Shown in pieces: positions 7,935 through 15,480 of a DNA stretch of 22,133 nucleotides (position 1 is the first letter of the stretch; each line of letters begins with the position of its first letter). The stretch is taken from contig JAJXZK010000069.1 of NCBI GenBank assembly GCA_021780095.1, forward strand, positions 1 through 22,133, given 5' to 3'. The notes under the pieces are model-generated. The model was given only the letters and a program-made list of their open reading frames with translations. It did no database searches and was not told where the DNA came from. The translations under genes and the position numbers were made by a program. Source of the DNA: Acidobacteriota bacterium (lineage in GTDB: Bacteria; Acidobacteriota; Terriglobia; Terriglobales; Acidobacteriaceae).

Positions 7935-9428
7935 CTAGCCCTTTAACTCGGCCCGGCCCCATGTCCCATCCGATAGATGGGAGCACATAGGTAGCGAAAC
8001 CATCACCGGCAGCTTCAGATATGCCGCCACCTCGTCGGAGTTATGCATCGTGTCGTCGCCAACCTCCACCACCAGCGCAAGCAAAAATCCTACGAGCAAT
8101 CCCACCAGCACCACCGCCATTTTCAAAAGCAGCAGATTCGGACTGAACGGCAAGATTGGAAGGGTTGCCGGCTCGACGACTGCAAACTGTTGCGCTTGTT
8201 CACGCTGGTCCAGTGCAGTCATCATCGCCGCTTCCTGCTGCTGTTCCAGCAACGCGTTGTAATTCTTCTGCATTTCCTCGTATTGGCTATTCAGAGCAGT
8301 AAATTCTGTCTGCACCGCCGGCAATCCACCCATGGATCCCCGCAACTCCGTGAGCCGATCTTGCAGTTGACGCTGACGCGCCTCCCGCGCCTTGATGTCC
8401 CCGTTTAGGGCGATCAGTTGGCTCCTCAGTTGGTCGTTCATTGAAGGCCCGCTGAGTTGTGGCGCCGCTGCCAGGGCAACCGCATTGCTACCGCTCACCT
8501 TCGGAGCATTCTCGATCTGCACCTTCAACGCTGCAATGTCGTGTTTCAGTCGAATTACATCGGGATGTTCCGGCGTATATTTCAGCAGATCAGCGCGCAG
8601 TTCCTGTTGCTTCTGCGCCAATTCAATTTGCAGCGGCGTGGAGGGCGGTGGGGGCGCCGAAACTCCCTGGTCCCCGTTTTGTTTTACATTCAGCACAGAC
8701 TGCAGGTACACGCGTTGCTGGTTCGCTTGGGCAAGAGTGTCTTCGTTCGCCTGCAGAACGGACTGGATCTGGCTGATCATCTGCATATTCGCCTGTGCCT
8801 GTTCCGGCAGACTATCCAGGTGCGACATCTTGAACGCCTGGATCTTGGCCTGCTGTGCACTCAGTCGCTGGGACGCAGCCTCCAGCTGCGAAGTCAAAAA
8901 AGCGTAAGACCCATGGGAGCGTTCGCGTCCCTCTCGCAGGTTCTCGTCCATGAATAACTGTGTCAGCGCCTCAGTCACTTCTTGCGCCTCCCGCGGGGTG
9001 CGGCCAATGTATGAGATGGTGAATGCCAAGATCCCACCTCTGCCGTCGCCGGCATCCGGAACCTCATCGACAACAACGTTCTTGCGCATCGCAGCGATCA
9101 CCCGAGCCATGCTGGCCTTCTTGCGCAATGCTGGGTAAAGGTTGAACTTCTCAATGATCTCGGGAAATCCTGTTCCCTTCATCACCTGCAGGTTGATTTC
9201 CTCCAGGCGCGTGGCGCCGGCGCTTCTGTCAGAGGATTTTACGTAGACCGACGGCACGGTCTGCGCCGTCACCATAATTGTCGCGGTCGACTTATACGTG
9301 CGCGGTATCAGAGGTGTCAGGAGCACGCCCACCACAATCAAGGCCACGGCAGGGATGAGAATCCAATATTTCCGCCGTTGAATCACGGAGACAAAATCGT
9401 CGATAGACGACGGTGGTTTGCGTTCCAT
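7935..9428 (-). CDS. Wzz/GumC-like polysaccharide chain-length determinant
   Basis: A 497-residue inner-membrane polysaccharide co-polymerase that works with the BY-kinase and export channel. The first membrane segment is at about 21-41 (YWILIPAVALIVVGVLL). It is followed by a Wzz domain (YKSTATIMVTAQTVPSVYV) and a long periplasmic coiled-coil region rich in Gln, Ala and Leu (about 170-400). The Wzz proline motif PILPFSPN (424-431) leads into a second membrane segment at about 431-455. No kinase domain is fused; that role is given by the next gene. The ATG at 9428 has GGAGG 9 nt upstream and shares its A with the TAA stop of the preceding gene (TAATG), a typical coupled junction. The frame is open to 9686 but would overlap the barrel gene with unrelated residues. 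Confidence 0.92.
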   Translation of the reverse strand: MERKPPSSIDDFVSVIQRRKYWILIPAVALIVVGVLLTPLIPRTYKSTATIMVTAQTVPSVYVKSSDRSAGATRLEEINLQVMKGTGFPEIIEKFNLYPALRKKASMARVIAAMRKNVVVDEVPDAGDGRGGILAFTISYIGRTPREAQEVTEALTQLFMDENLREGRERSHGSYAFLTSQLEAASQRLSAQQAKIQAFKMSHLDSLPEQAQANMQMISQIQSVLQANEDTLAQANQQRVYLQSVLNVKQNGDQGVSAPPPPSTPLQIELAQKQQELRADLLKYTPEHPDVIRLKHDIAALKVQIENAPKVSGSNAVALAAAPQLSGPSMNDQLRSQLIALNGDIKAREARQRQLQDRLTELRGSMGGLPAVQTEFTALNSQYEEMQKNYNALLEQQQEAAMMTALDQREQAQQFAVVEPATLPILPFSPNLLLLKMAVVLVGLLVGFLLALVVEVGDDTMHNSDEVAAYLKLPVMVSLPMCSHLSDGTWGRAELKG

Positions 9429-10825
9429 TATTGCGCACCTCCAGGGGTAACTGCATTGCCTAGGTTGAATTGGATTCCGCCACCGAACTGGTTCCGCGTA
9501 AATCCGCTCAGTTGCTGTGTTGAACCAAATGTGTAGGTTTGCGAAATGAGGGAGTAAAGGGCGAACAATTGCATCTGGCGGGTGACTTGATAAGAACCTT
9601 GCGCCGATCCTCCATACATATGCCCGGCGCCGTAGAACGCAGTTGCCGCGTTGGCGGAATACGATCCCGCTCCGCTGAAAATCCAATGGGTCCCTTTGGG
9701 CAGATAGGCGCTTCCGCTCACTCCGTGGGTCACCAGAGGAGGCTCCAGCAGGTTTATCAGCAGCGCCCGACTGTATCCCGCGGTAAATTGGGATTGCCTC
9801 TGTTGCCGGCTGATCGAAGCCGTCACCGCATAGCTGTTGTTGTCGGCACTGCCGAATTGCGAACTGGAAGATTGAATGAACAGCGGCCCCGCACCCACCG
9901 AGGCTGTCAACGTGGAGGTCAGCTGCCGTTGATAGGTGCCCTGTAAGGTTTCGGCGGACTGATGCCCGCTCGGCGACAATCCTTCAACGTAGATCGGGGT
10001 GAGTGCGACACCGACAGAATCGCGCGCCGTCCATTGATAGTCCATCCGCGCGTCCAAACCCACAGTAATAAATCGCTGCGCAACAGTTGGATTCTTTTGT
10101 GCCACCGTGACAGGAGCCTCAAGGAAATAGGCTCCTGTTAACGTCGCCGTAAGGGTCATCCGGGCACTCATTAAATGCCGCAGGCTGATGTTGGTGGCCG
10201 CATTGGTCAGCTCATAGCTGTCTTGCAGCAATTGCTGGCCTGGCGTCGGCACAATCACTCCGATTCCCCCAATGCCGAGGCTCTGCGGCAAATACTGGTT
10301 AAGGCTAAGAAAACGCGCGGCGGTCGTGTCCCACGACAGCGCCGTGTGCTCAGAGAAAGAATGCACGAGGCTCTGGAAAAAGCTCTGCGAGAAATTGTTT
10401 ACTACCGAGTATTGCGGATAAATGGTGTATTGCGGCTGATACAGCGCATAATAACGCGTCCGGCTGCTCTGCAATTTCAGGCCGCCGTTGGCGTTCAGTT
10501 GAATATAGCCGGCTGCCTTTGGGTTCGACTGTGAGCCTAGAAAATTCGTGATATATCCCCCCGACGATGCAAGCCCCAATCCGTAGCGTTCAAAGGATTG
10601 ATTCTCCGCGGCAATCGCATTCGAACTCTGATTCAACGTCAGACTCGATCCCAGATCCTGTCCAGCCAACGGCTGATCGGCCGGATTGGTGTCCCCACTC
10701 CCAGCCTGCACCGCTTGTCCCATCGCCCGGACGCCATACATCAGCTGCCAGACAAGGACCAGAATCATGGCCGCCATCGGAATGGAAATTCGAATTCTAT
10801 GAAAGCAGGGCGAAGACTTTGTCAC
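9428..10825 (-). CDS. Outer-membrane beta-barrel protein of the EPS operon
   Basis: A 465-residue exported protein. A signal sequence spans about residues 12-37 (MAAMILVLVWQLMYGVRAMGQA) with a likely cut after AMGQA. The rest is a long series of alternating polar/aromatic strands rich in Ser, Thr, Gln, Tyr and Gly, ending NQFGGGIQFNLGNA, as expected of a beta-barrel. Its place between the Wza-like and Wzz-like genes matches the uncharacterised barrel proteins found in exosortase-type EPS operons. A role as outer-membrane export pore, or a partner of the small Wza-like protein, is inferred. It starts at GTG 10825, which overlaps the preceding stop as GTGA, so translation is probably coupled. 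No enzyme motif is visible. Confidence 0.8.
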   Translation of the reverse strand: MTKSSPCFHRIRISIPMAAMILVLVWQLMYGVRAMGQAVQAGSGDTNPADQPLAGQDLGSSLTLNQSSNAIAAENQSFERYGLGLASSGGYITNFLGSQSNPKAAGYIQLNANGGLKLQSSRTRYYALYQPQYTIYPQYSVVNNFSQSFFQSLVHSFSEHTALSWDTTAARFLSLNQYLPQSLGIGGIGVIVPTPGQQLLQDSYELTNAATNISLRHLMSARMTLTATLTGAYFLEAPVTVAQKNPTVAQRFITVGLDARMDYQWTARDSVGVALTPIYVEGLSPSGHQSAETLQGTYQRQLTSTLTASVGAGPLFIQSSSSQFGSADNNSYAVTASISRQQRQSQFTAGYSRALLINLLEPPLVTHGVSGSAYLPKGTHWIFSGAGSYSANAATAFYGAGHMYGGSAQGSYQVTRQMQLFALYSLISQTYTFGSTQQLSGFTRNQFGGGIQFNLGNAVTPGGAQ

Positions 10826-11538
10826 GGGACCACCACAGTATCGCGAGTCTGCAACATCACATCTTGACTCCCGCTCTTGCCCTTCAGCACGTTTTTGTAT
10901 TGCACCTTGATGCGTTCCACATGGCCGTTGGGCAGTGTGCGCAATACGTAAATCTTGTTCGGTTTCGCAAACTCCCTCAGTCCGCCCGCGGTCGCTACCG
11001 CATCAATCACGTTCATGGGAGGAATCAGCGCGTAGGTTCCAGGACGAAAAACCTGGCCGAGGACGTTGATCCTTTGACTGCGAATCTCCGCCACAATCAC
11101 GCTGACATCGGGATTCGTCAGAAACTTCGCAAAGCGGGTCTCCAGCTCCATCCTCAATTCCGTCGGGGTCAAGCCCGACGCCTGCACGTCTCCAACCAGC
11201 GGAAGAGAAATTTTGCCGTCCGGGCGAACCGGCACGTTGCGGGAGACTTCCGGCTCATGCCAGACATTCACGGTCAGCACATCGTCCGCGCCGATGCGAT
11301 AGTGAGTGTCCACGGATGGGGTGACCCTTGAATCCGGCCGCTCCACTGTGGTATTGCCGGCCTTGGTTTGAAACGAAGTTCCGACAGGCGCCTCGGGTGT
11401 GTTGAACGGGGTATTGGAACTTGGAGCCGCGGCAACGGCCGCCTGTGTTTGCGCATGCATCAAGCAGCAAGTCAAGCCCACGGCTGCGGCGGCCATGGTG
11501 AATTGGGACAATCGAGACAACATTCCTTTTCCTTTCAT
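10822..11538 (-). CDS. Wza/GumB-like polysaccharide export protein
   Basis: A 238-residue periplasmic or outer-membrane protein for EPS export. A signal peptide occupies about residues 8-33 (MAAAAVGLTCCLMHAQTQA). Two cysteines are present but do not form a proper lipobox, so lipid anchoring is doubtful. The polysaccharide export domain starts YRIGADDVLTVNVW and includes VRPDGKISLPLVGDV. It is followed by an SLBB-type repeat, INVLGQVFRPGTYAL. It is shorter than Wza and lacks its C-terminal membrane helix, as in exosortase-type loci, where the neighbouring barrel protein may supply the pore. The ATG at 11538 forms an ATGA overlap with the preceding regulator gene and has GGAGG about 10 nt upstream. 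An ATG at 11523 with AAGGA is an alternative. Confidence 0.9.
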   Translation of the reverse strand: MKGKGMLSRLSQFTMAAAAVGLTCCLMHAQTQAAVAAAPSSNTPFNTPEAPVGTSFQTKAGNTTVERPDSRVTPSVDTHYRIGADDVLTVNVWHEPEVSRNVPVRPDGKISLPLVGDVQASGLTPTELRMELETRFAKFLTNPDVSVIVAEIRSQRINVLGQVFRPGTYALIPPMNVIDAVATAGGLREFAKPNKIYVLRTLPNGHVERIKVQYKNVLKGKSGSQDVMLQTRDTVVVP

Positions 11539-12563
11539 GATTGGTTTTCCTCCGGAGAGCACGCGTCAGAATGCGCCTGACGCAACCGGGGTAAGCCGGC
11601 GTCCTTGATCTTGTAGAGCAGCGCTCGATAGCTGATATCCAGCGATTGCGCCGTCTTGCGACGATTCCAGCGGTGCTCGTTCAACGCGCGCAGAATGATC
11701 TGCCGTTCCATCATCCGCACCGCGCGTTGCGTCTGGATGCGCAGCGGAAGATTCCCATCTGGAATGAAGATCCCGTCTGTCGAGGACAACTCGCTTTCAT
11801 TCAGCGCTTCCACGATGACCTGTTCTTTGCCCAGCACCACGTAGCGCTTCACCAGGTTCTCCAGTTCGCGCACGTTTCCCGGCCAGTGGTACGCCTCCAG
11901 CAGCTTCAAAACCGATCCGGAGAGCGGCGCCAGATTGCGCCCAAACTTCAACTCATAGTGGCGCAGGAAATGGTTCAGCAACAGCCCCACGTCGGAGCGA
12001 TGGTCGCGCAACGGCGGCAATTCGATGGAGACGACGTTAATGCGATAGAACAAATCTGAACGGAAACGACCGACTTTGATGTCGGCCTGTAGGCAGCGAT
12101 GGGTGGCGCAGATCAGCCAGATATCGACCGCCCGCTCCTCCGTACCTCCGAGCCGGCTGAAGCGGAAATCCTGCAGCACCTGCAACAGCTTCGCCTGCAC
12201 CGACCCATCCAGGTCGCCAATCTCATCTAGGAACAACGTTCCGTTCTGCGCCTGGTCCACTTTGCCGCTACGGGCGTGATTGGCGCCGGTGAATGCGCCC
12301 GCTTCGTAGCCAAACAGCTCGCTTTCGATCAAGGTGTGCGGCAGCGAAGGACAATTCACCTGCACAAACGCGCGGTCCCGCCGACCCGAGAGCATATGTA
12401 GATTCTGTGCAACAACATTTTTCCCGGTGCCGCTCTCGCCGGTGATCAAGACTGGCATTCCAGCCGTCGCTGCCAACTGCACCTGGCGACGGACCGCCGC
12501 CATCGAGTGGGAATCCCCCAAAAGGACCGGCATTGCTGCGAATGATGGTGAAATCAATTGCAT
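11535..12563 (-). CDS. Sigma-54 enhancer-binding activator without N-terminal sensor domain
   Basis: A 342-residue AAA+ activator that should remodel RNA polymerase-sigma-54 at -24/-12 promoters. Walker A GESGTGK (42-48), the sigma-54 contact loop GAFTGA (89-94) and Walker B TLFLDEIGD (Asp113, Glu114) are intact. A FIS-type helix-turn-helix ends the protein (about 285-325; NRRKTAQSLDISYRALLYKI). Only about 15 residues precede the AAA+ domain, so there is no receiver, GAF or PAS domain, as in PspF. Such proteins are usually controlled by a partner or by their abundance. It is the first gene of the export operon and overlaps the next gene as ATGA. It may therefore regulate its own operon. The ATG at 12563 has no clear Shine-Dalgarno. 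Confidence 0.9.
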   Translation of the reverse strand: MQLISPSFAAMPVLLGDSHSMAAVRRQVQLAATAGMPVLITGESGTGKNVVAQNLHMLSGRRDRAFVQVNCPSLPHTLIESELFGYEAGAFTGANHARSGKVDQAQNGTLFLDEIGDLDGSVQAKLLQVLQDFRFSRLGGTEERAVDIWLICATHRCLQADIKVGRFRSDLFYRINVVSIELPPLRDHRSDVGLLLNHFLRHYELKFGRNLAPLSGSVLKLLEAYHWPGNVRELENLVKRYVVLGKEQVIVEALNESELSSTDGIFIPDGNLPLRIQTQRAVRMMERQIILRALNEHRWNRRKTAQSLDISYRALLYKIKDAGLPRLRQAHSDACSPEENQS

Positions 12564-12587
12564 GATTTTTCGACTCGCGCTCTATAT

Positions 12588-12603
12588 TGCACGTACGACG
12601 CCA
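12588..12603 (-). promoter_or_regulatory. Possible sigma-54 promoter next to the export operon
   Basis: The minus strand reads TGGCGTCGTACGTGCA, with exact GG-N10-GC spacing, TGGC at -24 and TGCA at -12. Predicted start near 12577 gives only a 14-nt leader to ATG 12563. It includes the ten-base ACGTACGACG (read on the plus strand), repeated at 13221-13230. It is a weaker match than the site at 12895. Confidence 0.35.
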
Positions 12604-12894
12604 AACAAATCTCCTGTCATACCCGAACGAAACAAGACACTCCCGCGACAGCCGCCAGCCGTTTCGAATCAATGCCCTGCAGCCCTGTCCACTTCTTTGC
12701 GAATCCGCTTTCCGGCTACCCGGCAAATGGTCCCCGGCCGAAGCTGCAATCCTTTTCCGCAAACGTTCCGAATCCTCGCCTGGGAAGTTCCCTTCGCAAT
12801 AGGCAAAAGTTTTCACACACATCGGAGGATGCGTTGTCTGATAAATTTCAGCGAACTTCCCTCCCAAATCCAAGCGCAATGAATCTCACAATTC

Positions 12895-12910
12895 CGCAAT
12901 AGGAACGCCA
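12895..12910 (-). promoter_or_regulatory. Candidate sigma-54 promoter of the export operon
   Basis: The minus strand reads TGGCGTTCCTATTGCG, matching TGGC at -24 and TTGC at -12 with exact GG-N10-GC spacing. Predicted start is near 12884, about 320 nt before ATG 12563. The cluster of GTAAC/GTTAC half-sites begins 10 bp upstream and would lie at about -36 to -96, a plausible activator region. Confidence 0.45.
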
Positions 12911-12919
12911 CGGGTCCTC

Positions 12920-12980
12920 GTAACCGACAAGTAACGTCTCCCCAGTGGTTACTTTCGTCGGTACTCGCCCAGCGGTTACT
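12920..12980. repeat. Cluster of four GTAAC/GTTAC half-sites, candidate operator or enhancer
   Basis: Half-sites are GTAACC (12920-12925), AAGTAAC (12929-12935), GTTACTT (12948-12954) and GGTTACT (12974-12980). The middle two form a perfect 7-bp inverted repeat with a 12-nt gap. The last two are also direct repeats within CCCAGYGGTTACT (12941-12953 and 12968-12980), 27 bp apart. The spacing suggests binding on one helix face. The same half-site forms the inverted repeat at 2175-2188. Confidence 0.5.
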
Positions 12981-13257
12981 AAAAGTCTGTTGTCAAACCT
13001 GCACGGAAGATGCAGAATCAGCACTGTGATTAGGAGGGAGACCCGACGCGCTGTGAACGTCGCGACGGTCTCAAGAGGTGGGACGATCCTTCGATGTGGC
13101 ATGGGGCCAACTCCGCTTCGTGACGCCCATCACCCACCTCCAAAGTTGAAGTTCGACAACGGGTGAGTTTTCGACGAGAAATCGCATTTGATGCGCGACG
13201 CAGCCACGCAGAATTTCGTAACGTACGACGTGCTGGGTTTCTTACCGTACGAATCTC

Positions 13258-13270
13258 ATTGCAGTGCAAT
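13258..13270. promoter_or_regulatory. Perfect palindrome ATTGCAGTGCAAT, possible operator
   Basis: A 13-bp perfect palindrome about 185 bp upstream of the response regulator start. It follows two CGTACG palindromes (13222-13227 and 13246-13251); another CGTACG is at 13415-13420, 35 bp before the start codon. It could bind a dimeric regulator, which is not identified. Confidence 0.3.
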
Positions 13271-13454
13271 TCGTGGGTAGCATTCACACGTTGTTGATGT
13301 TCCTTTGATGCATGGCTCCACTTCTGTCTGGGATTCTCGAATCAAGAGTGATGAGAAGCAGGTATCGCCTGTTTTCGCACCGAACCCCCAGATAACATTT
13401 GTTCGCCACAAGCACGTACGGATCGATGTTGTTTCAACCTAAAGGGTGGTGTTT

Positions 13455-14864
13455 GTGAATCAGCGATTGCGCGTAGTCCTTGTCGAAGACGAAGTTCCAG
13501 TTCGCGGCTATGTGCAGAATTTGTTGGAATGCCTCGGCTGCAACGTCGATTCACTGCCGGTCATCGACGTCGCCGAAACTTGCCGCGCCGCCGTTGCAGC
13601 CGACTTGGTGCTGATTGATACCACGCTTCCCGGGGTCAGTCTCGAAACCATCCTGATCAAGTTGCGCCTGCAGTTTCCGAATCTCAGCGTCGTTCTTCTC
13701 ATTCCTGCCGGCAATCGTTCCGGATTTCTCGCCGCTGCTCGCGAAGGTGTTTACGACGTATTGCCCAAGCCGTTCCTGAAACATCAGTTGGACGCTATCC
13801 TGCGCCGCGTTCGCGACCGTGTCCTTAGTTCCCAGGCACAAGCCTCAAAAAGCTCCATCATTCGCGAGGATCTTGGCAACGGAACATTTTTCCTGGCCGC
13901 TACACCTTCCATGAAGAAGATCTACGACCAGGCCGCCGCCATCGCCCACGCCGACATTCCTGTCCTGATTACGGGCGAAAGCGGCGTCGGCAAAGAGGTC
14001 GTTGCCCGCCTGATCCATCGCTTATCGCGCCGCTCCAACGAAGAGTGGCTCAAGATCAATTGCGCTGCACTGCCCGTCGATCTGTTGGAGAGCGAATTGT
14101 TCGGCTACGAGGCCGGTGCCTTTACCGGAGCGACCAAGTCCAAACCGGGCAAGTTTGAAATGTGCGATAAGGGCACGCTGCTGCTGGACGAAATCGGCGA
14201 AATGAGCCCGCAACTGCAAGCCAAGCTGCTGCACGTGTTGCAGGACGGCACCTTTTCGCGACTCGGTGGACGCGGCGAAAAACAAACCAACGCCCGCATC
14301 CTGGCTGCAACCAACATCGACATTCAAACGGCGCTGGTCGAAAAAACCTTTCGCGAAGATCTCTATTACCGGCTGAGCACTTTCATCCTGCATATTCCGC
14401 CGCTGCGTGAACGCCGCGAGGAAATTCCTTACGTTCTCACCCAAATGTCGCAGCAATTGGCCCTGACCCACGAACTGGAACCGGTCCATTTCTCGCCCCA
14501 GATGATCGCGGCCTGCGTCGCCTATCACTGGCCCGGCAATCTCCGCGAGTTGGGCAATTTCGTCAAACGCTACCTCGTGATTCGTGATGAACCGGCCTCT
14601 TTGGCCGATCTCGAGTCGAAAATTCCCGGTTACTTCCTGCCTGTCCCGGAACCGAACAGCATGGTCACCCCCACCACCAGCCCCGATCTTAAGTCCCTGG
14701 TTCGCGGCTTGAAAGATCAGGCGGAGATGCAGGCCATTCGCGATACCCTGGCGGAAACCAAATGGAACCGCCGTATCGCCGCATCCAGGTTGAACATCAG
14801 CTACAAAGCTTTGCTGTATAAAATTCGGCAGTATAATCTTTCGGCGCCAGCGCAATCTGCGTAA
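13455..14864 (+). CDS. NtrC-type sigma-54 response regulator
   Basis: A 469-residue activator with receiver, AAA+ and DNA-binding domains. The receiver (about 6-120) has the acidic pair in VLVEDE (Glu11, Asp12), phospho-acceptor Asp55 (LVLIDTTLPG) and Lys105 (LPKPF). The usual Thr/Ser is Pro84 (LLIPAGN). The AAA+ domain has GESGVGK (174-180), GAFTGA (221-226) and LLLDEIGE (Asp245, Glu246). A FIS-type helix-turn-helix closes the protein (NRRIAASRLNISYKALLYKI), very like that of the divergent sensorless activator, so both may read similar sites. No partner histidine kinase is in the window. GTG 13455 was chosen because AAGGG lies 8 nt upstream; the frame also allows GTG 13446 and 13449. It is similar in type to PrsR regulators of PEP-CTERM/EPS loci, though that identity is not proven. 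Confidence 0.9.
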   Translation: MNQRLRVVLVEDEVPVRGYVQNLLECLGCNVDSLPVIDVAETCRAAVAADLVLIDTTLPGVSLETILIKLRLQFPNLSVVLLIPAGNRSGFLAAAREGVYDVLPKPFLKHQLDAILRRVRDRVLSSQAQASKSSIIREDLGNGTFFLAATPSMKKIYDQAAAIAHADIPVLITGESGVGKEVVARLIHRLSRRSNEEWLKINCAALPVDLLESELFGYEAGAFTGATKSKPGKFEMCDKGTLLLDEIGEMSPQLQAKLLHVLQDGTFSRLGGRGEKQTNARILAATNIDIQTALVEKTFREDLYYRLSTFILHIPPLRERREEIPYVLTQMSQQLALTHELEPVHFSPQMIAACVAYHWPGNLRELGNFVKRYLVIRDEPASLADLESKIPGYFLPVPEPNSMVTPTTSPDLKSLVRGLKDQAEMQAIRDTLAETKWNRRIAASRLNISYKALLYKIRQYNLSAPAQSA

Positions 14865-14933
14865 ATTGCAATCCTGCTGTTCTCTTGCCTGCCTCGGATG
14901 CAACACTGAGTCCCTTTGTTGAAGAGGTCAACC

Positions 14934-15401
14934 ATGCTTCATAACGTCGTCGTGAATCTGAAGAACTCGAACGTTCTGTATGGCTACTACCACGCCGACA
15001 GCAACTCCCAGGATCCAAGTTCGGTCCCCACCGATCTGCCGGTCAGCATGACCATCGAACCAAAAGACGGCGCCCCGGCTGTCACCTTTCGCCTGGAGGA
15101 TGCCAAGGCGGTTTTCTTCGTCAACACTTTCGCTGGCAGTCCTACGCAGCAGGACGTCCGCTTCTTCGACTCTCTCTCCATTCAGCCCTACCTATGGGTG
15201 CGGCTGGCGTTTCAGGATGGTGAAATCATGGAAGGCCGGGTTGCGAACGATATCGCTTTGTTGACGAAGAATGCATTCCAGCTTTTTCCTGTGGATGAGC
15301 TGACCAACAATCGCAGCCTTTTCGTCCCCAAAACTTCGCTCAGCAGCTTCCAGATCATTGGGCTGTTGGAGGCACAAGCCACCCAGCGGGAAGTCGCCTG
15401 A
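14934..15401 (+). CDS. Conserved small protein, possibly DUF6982-like, function unknown
   Basis: A 155-residue soluble protein without signal peptide, membrane segment or catalytic motif. It starts MLHNVVVNLKNSNVLYGYY and has DAKAVFFVNTFAG in the middle. A segment DGEIMEGRVAND and a tail NNRSLFVPKTSLSSFQII follow. The 'KAVFFV..F.G' signature and the gene order of small beta-rich segments remind me of the DUF6982-type proteins, which sometimes accompany PilZ domains; this is from memory and tentative. ATG 14934 has AGAGGT 6 nt upstream. It lies 69 bp after the response regulator with no terminator between, and two hairpins follow it, so the two genes probably form one transcript. A role in signalling or regulation of EPS is a guess. 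Confidence 0.75.
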   Translation: MLHNVVVNLKNSNVLYGYYHADSNSQDPSSVPTDLPVSMTIEPKDGAPAVTFRLEDAKAVFFVNTFAGSPTQQDVRFFDSLSIQPYLWVRLAFQDGEIMEGRVANDIALLTKNAFQLFPVDELTNNRSLFVPKTSLSSFQIIGLLEAQATQREVA

Positions 15402-15449
15402 CGCCTCGATTCATCGGTCCTTCATCTCACCTGCCTTGGTGAGGCTGCC

Positions 15450-15480
15450 AAGGGACACAGCGACTGCCTAGTCCCTTTTG
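15450..15480 (+). terminator. Probable rho-independent terminator after the regulator pair
   Basis: A perfect 7-bp inverted repeat, AAGGGAC (15450-15456) and GTCCCTT (15471-15477), with a 14-nt loop is followed by TT and then GCTTT. The T tract is short and interrupted. The smaller hairpin at 15426-15443 lies just before it. Confidence 0.5.

Larger units (their letters stand above)
12564..13454. other. Divergent control region between two sigma-54 activator genes (about 890 bp)
   Basis: This long stretch separates the leftward export operon from the rightward response regulator. I find no credible gene: an 84-codon frame on the minus strand (12848-13102) has no motif or ribosome site and covers the best promoter candidate. 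Instead the region holds two sigma-54-like promoters facing left (12588-12603 and 12895-12910), four GTAAC/GTTAC half-sites in 61 bp (12920-12980), four copies of the palindrome CGTACG and a perfect 13-bp palindrome (13258-13270). No sigma-54 site faces the response regulator gene, which probably uses another sigma factor. Confidence 0.65.

Noticed and set aside
12848..13102. 84-codon minus-strand open frame in the control region
   Set aside because: No motif, no ribosome site, and it overlaps the promoter and half-site cluster.
13105..13122. Weak GG-N10-GC match facing the response regulator gene
   Set aside because: Only the invariant bases match; such sites are expected by chance and the leader would exceed 300 nt.
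14022..14906. 294-codon minus-strand open frame opposite the response regulator
   Set aside because: Mirror of the AAA+ coding sequence, with no domain of its own.
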